Origin: Oleispira sp963933055
GTDB lineage: Bacteria; Pseudomonadota; Gammaproteobacteria; Pseudomonadales; Oceanobacteraceae
Length of the DNA stretch: 5,893 nt
Assembly (NCBI GenBank): GCA_963933055.1
Contig: CAWVSY010000098.1
Location: 1 to 5,893 of the forward strand
Direction: 5' to 3'
A program made the position numbers and the translations under genes. The notes under the pieces are model-generated. The model did no database searches, was not told where the DNA came from, and saw only the letters and a program-made list of their open reading frames with translations. Each line of letters begins with the position of its first letter. Positions within the stretch are counted from its first letter, which is position 1. Positions 1 through 5,404 of this stretch are shown in pieces.

Positions 1-53
1 CTGCTGAGTATTGCTGATGTTGCTAGCAGTTTAGAAAATGTGTTCTTTTTCAT
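1..53 (-). CDS. Start of an exported protein, truncated by the left window edge
   Basis: Only the first 17 codons are visible, reading MKKNTFSKLLATSAILS. This is the beginning of a Sec signal peptide: a basic n-region (K2, K3, K8) leading into a hydrophobic h-region (LLATSAIL). The ATG at 51-53 is preceded by AAAGG at 63-67 with a 9-nt gap, a good ribosome binding site. The gene starts 49 bp after the stop of the large DUF11-type surface protein on the same strand, and no hairpin terminator lies between them, so the two are probably co-transcribed. The function cannot be read from this fragment. By context it is likely another envelope or secreted component of the same surface system, for example a second repeat protein or an outer-membrane partner, but that is inference. 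Confidence 0.72.
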   Translation of the reverse strand, partial: MKKNTFSKLLATSAILS

Positions 54-102
54 ACTTAATTACCTTTATTTAATTTCTATTTATCTTTTATCTGAGTTGC
101 TG

Positions 103-2871
103 CTATTGAAGCTGAACTCGAAATTTAATGGTGAATTGAATAGGACTTTCTCCAGCAGCAGGTGCCTGAAAAATTCCTTTTGGATTTATTCTAAAATGAG
201 TGATGTTTTTGTCTAAACCTTCGCTATCTTCTACTGGGCTATAGTTAAAGTTTGCACCCTCTGAATTTGAAAATTCTATGTCATCACTTGTGCTGTTTAG
301 TGCTGTAAATTCATACGTTAATCCGTTTGAAGTACCCGCTGTAGTGTCTTTAATAGGGCCTTGGCCATTAACATCATCGTAATCAGTAACGATCATATAG
401 GTATTATCAGGTACGGCATCGCTAATCCAAATTGAATTATTTTGAGCAGTTCCTTGGCCTGTGTTTTCAGCTGTCACGGTATAAGTCAAAATGGCGCCTG
501 GAAGTGCTTTAGCATAATTATTAGCATTATTCGTGCCGTGTATAGGGTCGGAGTAAACTTCGACGGTTTTTTCTACCTTTATATTCGGTAATGATTGCTT
601 TACTAGTAATACAAAGTCGCTGCTATGTTCAACCGTATTTTCAACGCCTTCTTTGGCTCTAACCGTAAATTTAAAGGCCCCTGCTTTACTATTAGAAGGT
701 ACGGTGTAACTGAAGCTGAAAGTTTTTGTTGCTGCCTTTGAATCATTTAATACGGTCATCTGACTATTGCTGAAGATGATATTTCCGTCTGGCCCCGTTG
801 CGCTGATGTCAGAAGAGTTAATATCGAATGATCCGAATGGATCACTAACAATTGCTTCAAGTGATATTTCAGAACCTGGAGGCACATCATCAGTAATAGG
901 ATTGCCGGAGTTATCTTTTGCTGTAATGCTATCAACATTAATCACCGTGGCAGCGGGTAAAGAGACGTAGCAATAGTTGTTTGGCATTTTGGAATAAACT
1001 CTAATGCCTCTGAAGTTACTATTGCTAGTATTGTTATTAATTATCCTAAGCTCTAATGTATCCAATGGAGATATTTCTATAGATTGATTATCAAGTAGAA
1101 ATGAAAACGTGAATTGTTCAGTGTTTTCGTTAAGGCTTGGAAGATTGACTTGCTGTCTTGACCGTTCAGCAATAACGGTATTTACGCCAGCTGCTGATTT
1201 AAGAATTAATTGAAGAGTTAAAGGTAAGTTCCTTCTACGCGAACTTGTAACCTGTAAGCATAAATTAACGTTAATTTCTGGTTCGTTGAATCTAAACTCT
1301 GATTGAAAATTTGGGCTTAGTATCCAACTGTCGAAGTTATTTGATCTTATAGTCTGATATGAGGATATGCCTATCGTATCGATTCTATCACGATCTCGGG
1401 TTAATGAGTTTGATGTTGTATCAAGGTATAACCATTTATTACCAGTTGTTGGGAGTGTTGGCGTTGTGCTTGATCCAACCACATAAGATTCAGTTGTCGT
1501 GTTGTTTGATAAAATATTATCAAACAACACGCCTGTTATTGTTCCGGTTAAATTAACATTACCAGAAGTAGCTGCGTTATTATTAAGTAAGAATGTTAAA
1601 GGCAATGAAACATTGCTTCCTGCATCTATAGTGCCTGTATAAAGGCATACAAGATTGTTACTGGTAGTCGTGCAATTCCACATAGGGCTGCTTGTCGATA
1701 CAAAGCTAAAACCTTGAGGAATGGCGAAGTTAAACTCTGAATTTTCAGAAGCAGTATTTGGCCCATTATTAGTTACTGTAAAATCAATCGTATTTTCTTC
1801 GCCACGAAGAAGATTGGTAGGGCCTGATTGCTGTATGGATAGTTCGGCTACAGGTTCGTTTGGAATGCTAATTATTTCGGCCGTTAAGAAGACATAGTCT
1901 TGTCCCGATGAATAGCGGGTTATAACACTTGTAGCTCCTGCTGTTAGATAATCACCAATTAGGTATTCATCAATGTCAACGCCACTAGTGTTTCTAGATA
2001 TCACGTTTGAATAGCTATTGAACTGATTGCTAGTAGGATTACCTGTCCCTGTTAAATCATTAAAATTATTATTGCTATTTGTACCGGTACCGTTAAATTT
2101 AAATGATTCGGATAAAGAATTCCTTTGCTCAGAGTTGCCGCTATCGCCTTCCCAGGTAATGTGAGCGTGTTTGCCATTAATGTTTGAAGGGTTGCGAGCA
2201 ACAATGAACCCCTTTAGTTCGAGATCAAAGCTTTCCCCCCAAAAGTTTTCAAACCCATCGGCTACCTTAACTACTCGTAATGCTTCGTCAGGATGCTCAT
2301 AAATTACAACGAGTGCCCAACCACCATAGGATGTACCTATATCGCAATAATCTTCCCCAGTATCGAATGTAAGATTTGATACCGTGTAATTTCTATTTGA
2401 GTTTGACACAAGCGATGTTACGTCTGCTTTTGCACTGTAGTAATCTAAATTATCATCAGTGTCAGTGTAAGTGTAGGTAGTACTTCCAGGCGCTCGCACT
2501 GTTCTGCCAGCAAAGGTGATTTGGTTATCTATTGAACCTGAGCCAGACCAGTATAAATAGGCAGCTTTGACCGTTGAATCATTATCAAGATTAAGTGTAC
2601 TGCTTGAGCTTGGTAAAATTGTGCAGACAGAAGAGTTGCCACTTCCTGATGTTGTTCGCTGACTATTTCCTGTCAGCTTAAATGACACATTGCCTTCAAA
2701 CGTATGTCGGACTATTACTGTTTCAGATGCCTTTGAAATTAGCGGGAATGTCGAAAATAATAAAATAAATAAGAATAGAGCATGGGTATTTTTAACAAAA
2801 CACAGTGGTACCATCGTGCTAATAAAGCACTGTAATTCCCGCTGATTTATTTTATTAAAAGTTATTGGCAC
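103..2871 (-). CDS. Large secreted DUF11-type repeat surface protein
   Basis: This 922-residue protein is predicted to be exported and to be a cell-surface or extracellular beta-sandwich protein; no enzyme motif is seen. Layout: signal peptide with a hydrophobic core about residues 31-45 and a likely cleavage after SKA (46-48); an N-terminal domain about 51-335 with the motifs VKAAYLYWSGSG (101-112), GGWALVVIYEHPDEALR (183-199) and DGFENFWG (205-212); a DUF11 domain about 341-460 (VTNNGPNTASE, WNC...VC, ending DNILSNNT); an unassigned middle about 475-637; an Ig-like stretch about 641-757; and a C-terminal DUF11-like domain about 760-922 (LTYTVTAENTGQGTA). The six mature cysteines (83, 176, 400, 409, 538, 634) fall two per domain, which suits periplasmic disulfides. 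No sorting motif or C-terminal membrane anchor is seen. The start codon is GTG at 2869-2871, with an in-frame TAA directly upstream and a weak GAG Shine-Dalgarno. An internal ATG at 2812-2814 (residue 20) also gives a signal peptide but has no Shine-Dalgarno. Adhesion or matrix roles are guesses from the family. Confidence 0.85.
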   Translation of the reverse strand: MPITFNKINQRELQCFISTMVPLCFVKNTHALFLFILLFSTFPLISKASETVIVRHTFEGNVSFKLTGNSQRTTSGSGNSSVCTILPSSSSTLNLDNDSTVKAAYLYWSGSGSIDNQITFAGRTVRAPGSTTYTYTDTDDNLDYYSAKADVTSLVSNSNRNYTVSNLTFDTGEDYCDIGTSYGGWALVVIYEHPDEALRVVKVADGFENFWGESFDLELKGFIVARNPSNINGKHAHITWEGDSGNSEQRNSLSESFKFNGTGTNSNNNFNDLTGTGNPTSNQFNSYSNVISRNTSGVDIDEYLIGDYLTAGATSVITRYSSGQDYVFLTAEIISIPNEPVAELSIQQSGPTNLLRGEENTIDFTVTNNGPNTASENSEFNFAIPQGFSFVSTSSPMWNCTTTSNNLVCLYTGTIDAGSNVSLPLTFLLNNNAATSGNVNLTGTITGVLFDNILSNNTTTESYVVGSSTTPTLPTTGNKWLYLDTTSNSLTRDRDRIDTIGISSYQTIRSNNFDSWILSPNFQSEFRFNEPEINVNLCLQVTSSRRRNLPLTLQLILKSAAGVNTVIAERSRQQVNLPSLNENTEQFTFSFLLDNQSIEISPLDTLELRIINNNTSNSNFRGIRVYSKMPNNYCYVSLPAATVINVDSITAKDNSGNPITDDVPPGSEISLEAIVSDPFGSFDINSSDISATGPDGNIIFSNSQMTVLNDSKAATKTFSFSYTVPSNSKAGAFKFTVRAKEGVENTVEHSSDFVLLVKQSLPNIKVEKTVEVYSDPIHGTNNANNYAKALPGAILTYTVTAENTGQGTAQNNSIWISDAVPDNTYMIVTDYDDVNGQGPIKDTTAGTSNGLTYEFTALNSTSDDIEFSNSEGANFNYSPVEDSEGLDKNITHFRINPKGIFQAPAAGESPIQFTIKFRVQLQ
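1498..1531. repeat. Perfect 15-bp inverted repeat (stem-loop) inside the surface-protein gene
   Basis: The arms 1498-1512 and 1517-1531 are exact reverse complements, separated by 4 nt. The arm sequence is CGTGTTGTTTGATAA. In the mRNA of the minus-strand gene this forms a 15-bp hairpin with a UAUU loop, covering codons 447-458 (GVLFDNILSNNT), the last strand of the DUF11 domain. No T-tract follows on the minus strand (the next bases are ACAACTGAATC), so it is not an ordinary intrinsic terminator. The reading frame is intact through it. Confidence 0.9.
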
Positions 2872-2905
2872 TTATGTCTCAATCTGTCTATGTTTATGAA
2901 TAGTG

Positions 2906-2934
2906 ATTTTATTGATGAATGTGAACCACGTCAA
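2906..2934 (-). promoter_or_regulatory. Sigma70 promoter of the surface-protein operon
   Basis: On the minus strand the -35 box is TTGACG (2929-2934, 5 of 6 to consensus) and the -10 box is TAAAAT (2906-2911, 5 of 6), with an optimal 17-bp spacer. Transcription would begin near 2899, giving a leader of about 28 nt to the GTG start. This short leader and the weak GAG before the GTG favour the GTG over the internal ATG as the start. Confidence 0.65.
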
Positions 2935-2935
2935 A
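2920..2935. promoter_or_regulatory. Candidate CRP (cAMP receptor protein) site overlapping the surface-operon -35 box
   Basis: TGTGA-N6-TCAAA matches the CRP core TGTGA-N6-TCACA in 9 of 10 positions. It covers the -35 box and part of the spacer of the minus-strand promoter, with its centre near -29. CRP bound there would be expected to block rather than activate that promoter. It is about 400 bp from the acs start, too far for ordinary class I or II activation of acs. Confidence 0.4.
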
Positions 2936-2949
2936 TTAACGACCGTTAA
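2936..2949. promoter_or_regulatory. Inverted repeat just upstream of the surface-operon -35 box, possible operator
   Basis: TTAACG and CGTTAA form perfect 6-bp arms separated by 2 bp. The element abuts the -35 box (2929-2934) with one base between, so it sits at about -37 to -50 of the minus-strand promoter, where dimeric activators or repressors commonly bind. The cognate regulator is not identifiable from the sequence. Confidence 0.35.
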
Positions 2950-3100
2950 AGTGATTCAATTATTAACTTGTGTAAGGGCTTAAAATCATTACTTTTTTAG
3001 AAATCTCGAATTAGAACTGAGTTTTTTGGAAATAATATGTATGTAAGCGGGACAAAAGGTATGAAAACAGGGCTAAAGGGTGTCGAAAAAGCAAACTGAG

Positions 3101-3115
3101 TGACAAATTTTGTCA
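3101..3115. promoter_or_regulatory. Palindrome TGACAAA-T-TTTGTCA, possible operator
   Basis: Perfect 7-bp arms flank a single central T, forming a 15-bp symmetric site typical in size for a dimeric transcription factor. It lies 208 bp upstream of the acs start and about 200 bp upstream of the surface-operon -10 box, so the target promoter is uncertain. I do not recognise it as the consensus of a named regulator. Confidence 0.4.
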
Positions 3116-3136
3116 TTGTTGGAATGTGAAATTAGT

Positions 3137-3153
3137 TTGTTAAATATTGTTAA
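3137..3153 (+). repeat. Two TTGTTAA copies spaced one helical turn apart
   Basis: TTGTTAA occurs at 3137-3143 and 3147-3153, a period of 10 bp, and a third TTGTT begins at 3116, 21 bp (two turns) earlier. All three would face the same side of the helix. This could be a cooperative binding array upstream of acs, but the motif is short and the DNA is AT-rich, so chance is possible. Confidence 0.25.
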
Positions 3154-3245
3154 TTCTGTGTCGAGAGTCTCAATTTTTGTCTTTCATTGTATCTTTTTAG
3201 TAATTACGGGAGGGTGGAGTGTCAAATAATCATGTAAATAGCTCT

Positions 3246-3262
3246 ATACCTTAGTCTAGTAT
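3246..3262. promoter_or_regulatory. Symmetric element upstream of the acs promoter, possible activator site
   Basis: ATAC (3246-3249) and GTAT (3259-3262) are inverted 4-bp arms around a core that itself contains TAG-T-CTA (3252-3258). The element ends 9 bp before the putative -35 box, so its centre is near -53 if transcription starts about 3307. This is an activator-type position. In several gammaproteobacteria acs is switched on by the CrbS/CrbR two-component system; assigning this element to CrbR is speculation. Confidence 0.3.
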
Positions 3263-3271
3263 TCACTATGC

Positions 3272-3300
3272 TTGTCATGATGTAAGGTAAGCTTTAGAAC
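3272..3300 (+). promoter_or_regulatory. Putative acs promoter
   Basis: TTGTCA (3272-3277, 5 of 6 to the -35 consensus) and TAGAAC (3295-3300, 4 of 6 to the -10 consensus) are 17 bp apart. A start near 3307 leaves a very short leader just containing the GGAG Shine-Dalgarno at 3313-3316. The weak -10 box suits an activator-dependent promoter, which is usual for acs. Other, more distal starts in the 200 bp upstream are not excluded. Confidence 0.35.
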
Positions 3301-3323
3301 GATAAAAATAATGGAGTTTAGTT

Positions 3324-5285
3324 ATGAGTGACGTGAATATTTATCCGGTTAAAAGCCATATTGCTACAAATGCGCTGATCAATGACGAACAGTATCAGGC
3401 AATGTACAAACACTCTGTTGAAGATTCAGAAGGATTCTGGGCTGAGCATGGTAAACGCATTGATTGGATTGAGCCTTATACGCAAGTGCGTGACATTTCG
3501 TTTGATGAGCACAAGGTTGATATTAACTGGTTTAAAGACGGCACGCTAAACGCTTCGGCCAACTGTCTCGATCGTCATCTAGCGACCCGAGGTGATCAAG
3601 TTGCCATTATTTGGGAAGGCGACGAACCCACAGATCATCGACACATTACTTATAAAGAACTCCATGCTGAAGTTTGCCAATTTGCCAATGCGTTAAAAAC
3701 TCAAAAAGTTCGCAAAGGTGATGTTGTCTGTATTTATATGCCGATGGTGCCACAAGCGGTTGTTGCGATGCTTGCGTGTGCTCGTATTGGTGCGATTCAC
3801 TCGGTTGTATTTGGTGGTTTCTCTCCTGAGGCGCTAGCCGGTCGTATCGATGATAGCCAAGTTAAAGTTGTTATTACGGCAGATGAAGGGGTTCGAGGTG
3901 GTAAGGCTATTGCTTTGAAGAAAAATGTCGATGAGGCATTAACCCACCCGAGTGTTAATACTGTCGAAAAAGTGATTGTTGTTAAGCGTACGGGCGCGGA
4001 TGTCGAGTGGCACAGAACGCGTGATATTTGGTATCACGACGCAATTGCCAAAGAAGCTAAGCACTGTCAGCCAGCAGAAATGCGTGCTGAAGATCCATTA
4101 TTTATCTTGTATACCTCGGGTTCCACCGGCAAGCCTAAAGGCGTTGTGCATACGACGGGCGGCTACATGGTTTACGCGTCAATGACGCATGAGTATGTGT
4201 TTGATTATCATGAAGGTGATGTTTATTGGTGTACCGCAGATGTGGGCTGGATTACAGGGCATACCTATTTGGTTTATGGGCCACTTGCAAATGGTGCAAT
4301 TTCACTGATGTGTGAAGGGCTGCCAAACTATCCCAATATTAATCGTGTTGCTCAAGTTGTTGATAAGCATGAAGTCAATATTCTGTATACCGCACCTACC
4401 GCCATTCGCGCATTAATGGCCGAGGGTGATGCGGCAGTAACCGAGACAAAACGCCATTCGTTAAGAATTTTAGGAACCGTGGGTGAGCCCATCAATCCAG
4501 AGGCTTGGGAATGGTACTACCGCACAATTGGGGAAGAGAAGTGCCCAATTGTGGATACGTGGTGGCAAACCGAAACGGGCGGCATCATGATTACACCGTT
4601 ACCCGGTGCTACGGCATTGAAACCAGGTTCGGCAACTCGACCTTTTTTTGGTGTTCAGCCTGCATTGGTTGATGCAGAGGGTAATCTTGTTGAGGGTGCA
4701 GGAGAAGGTAATCTTGTGATGGTTGATAGCTGGCCGGGTCAATCACGTACGCTTTATGGTGATCATGAGCGCTTTATGCAAACCTATTTCTCAACCTATG
4801 CAGGGATGTATTTTAGTGGTGATGGTGCGCGTCGCGATGAAGAGGGTTATTACTGGATTACTGGGCGTGTTGATGATGTATTAAACGTGTCTGGTCATCG
4901 TATGGGAACCGCCGAAATCGAAAGTGCGCTGGTTGCTCATCCAAAGGTCGCAGAAGCGGCTGTTGTAGGCTTTCCTCATGATATTAAAGGCCAAGGTATT
5001 TATGTGTATGTATCGCTTAATAAAGGTGAGTTGAGCGAAGATGATGCGGTTAATGATGCGCTTGGATTAGAGTTGAAAAAGTGGGTGCGTGCAGAGATTG
5101 GTCCGATCGCTACACCAGATATTATTCAGTTATCATCAGGTTTGCCAAAAACACGTTCAGGTAAAATTATGCGACGTATTTTGCGTAAAATTGCTGAGAA
5201 TGAGTTTGATGCATTGGGAGATACGTCTACTTTGGCCGACCCTTCTGTGGTTGATGAATTAATTGCAGGGCGCAGCCGTTTATGA
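3324..5285 (+). CDS. acs: Acetyl-CoA synthetase (AMP-forming)
   Basis: This cytoplasmic enzyme activates acetate with ATP to acetyl-AMP and transfers the acetyl group to CoA, feeding the TCA/glyoxylate cycles during acetate scavenging. The 653 residues match the usual length of about 652. Motifs in order: CoA-contacting RGGK (191-194), the P-loop YTSGSTGKPKG (263-273), VGEPINPEAW (386-395), DTWWQTETGG (411-420) with W414, which limits the acyl pocket to acetate, YFSGDGARRD (496-505) with D500, ITGRVDDVLNVSGHR (512-526) with the D517 hinge region and R515/R526, and LPKTRSGKIMRR (607-618), whose K609 is the catalytic lysine acetylated by Pat-type enzymes in Salmonella. Residue numbers coincide with the Salmonella enzyme, so no insertions or deletions separate these sites. 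The start is ATG with GGAG at 3313-3316, 7 nt upstream. The gene is monocistronic: a control region precedes it and a terminator follows 65 bp after the stop. The control of activity by acetylation is known for the family and inferred here. Confidence 0.98.
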   Translation: MSDVNIYPVKSHIATNALINDEQYQAMYKHSVEDSEGFWAEHGKRIDWIEPYTQVRDISFDEHKVDINWFKDGTLNASANCLDRHLATRGDQVAIIWEGDEPTDHRHITYKELHAEVCQFANALKTQKVRKGDVVCIYMPMVPQAVVAMLACARIGAIHSVVFGGFSPEALAGRIDDSQVKVVITADEGVRGGKAIALKKNVDEALTHPSVNTVEKVIVVKRTGADVEWHRTRDIWYHDAIAKEAKHCQPAEMRAEDPLFILYTSGSTGKPKGVVHTTGGYMVYASMTHEYVFDYHEGDVYWCTADVGWITGHTYLVYGPLANGAISLMCEGLPNYPNINRVAQVVDKHEVNILYTAPTAIRALMAEGDAAVTETKRHSLRILGTVGEPINPEAWEWYYRTIGEEKCPIVDTWWQTETGGIMITPLPGATALKPGSATRPFFGVQPALVDAEGNLVEGAGEGNLVMVDSWPGQSRTLYGDHERFMQTYFSTYAGMYFSGDGARRDEEGYYWITGRVDDVLNVSGHRMGTAEIESALVAHPKVAEAAVVGFPHDIKGQGIYVYVSLNKGELSEDDAVNDALGLELKKWVRAEIGPIATPDIIQLSSGLPKTRSGKIMRRILRKIAENEFDALGDTSTLADPSVVDELIAGRSRL

Positions 5286-5350
5286 ACTTAAATTTATGAT
5301 TTTTTGGGCTGGAGCTATCTAGTTTAGAGTACGTTTAAGTACAAATATAC

Positions 5351-5377
5351 AGAGCCACTTTAGTGGCTCTTTTTTTT
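5351..5377 (+). terminator. Rho-independent terminator of acs
   Basis: AGAGCCACT (5351-5359) and AGTGGCTCT (5362-5370) are perfect complements; in practice this is an 8-bp GC-rich stem with a TTTA loop, followed by an unbroken run of T to 5377. It lies 65 bp after the acs stop. The same hairpin lies 28 bp past the stop of the convergent minus-strand pentapeptide gene, but there the downstream sequence (GTATATTTGT) is a poor U-tract, so it would terminate that gene only weakly. Confidence 0.92.
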
Positions 5378-5404
5378 GATAGTCCATAATTTTTTGTTGA
5401 AAAG

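Larger units (their letters stand above)
2872..3323. other. Divergent 452-bp control region between the surface operon and acs
   Basis: No convincing gene lies here. The left 80 bp hold the promoter and operator-like sites of the minus-strand surface operon. Positions 2950-3100 are AT-rich with no clear element except a 20-codon frame at 3037-3099. Positions 3101-3153 hold a palindrome and phased TTGTTAA repeats. Positions 3246-3300 hold the likely acs promoter and an upstream symmetric element. The length is generous for two divergent genes and suggests several regulators bind here. Confidence 0.7.

Noticed and set aside
1498..1531. Interpretation of the 15-bp inverted repeat as an integron attC site or intrinsic terminator
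   Set aside because: It is a perfect simple hairpin without the bulged bases and R/L-box structure of attC, and no T-tract follows on the coding strand.
756..1556. Short open frames at 756-938 (minus), 767-970 (plus) and 1359-1556 (plus)
   Set aside because: They lie in other frames of the 922-residue surface-protein gene, have no ribosome binding site worth noting and no protein-like features.
2068..2091. GTACCGGTAC palindrome in the surface-protein gene
   Set aside because: Explained by the repeated Gly-Thr codons (residues 261-264), and short enough to be incidental.
3166..3179. GAGA-G-TCTC followed by AATTTTT, terminator-like
   Set aside because: A 4-bp stem with a 1-nt loop cannot form a stable hairpin.
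3311..3331. Six-codon frame starting at the ATG before the acs start and overlapping it
   Set aside because: It has no Shine-Dalgarno of its own, and its GAG codon is part of the acs ribosome binding site.
3976..4185. 69-codon open frame on the plus strand
   Set aside because: It lies in another frame of acs, whose coding is certain; no independent evidence of translation.
4680..4717. 11-bp direct repeat GGTAATCTTGT with a 27-bp period in acs, encoding EGNLV twice
   Set aside because: The corresponding segment has the same length and a similar EGN...EGS pattern in enteric Acs as I recall it, so it is ordinary family sequence and not a recent duplication.
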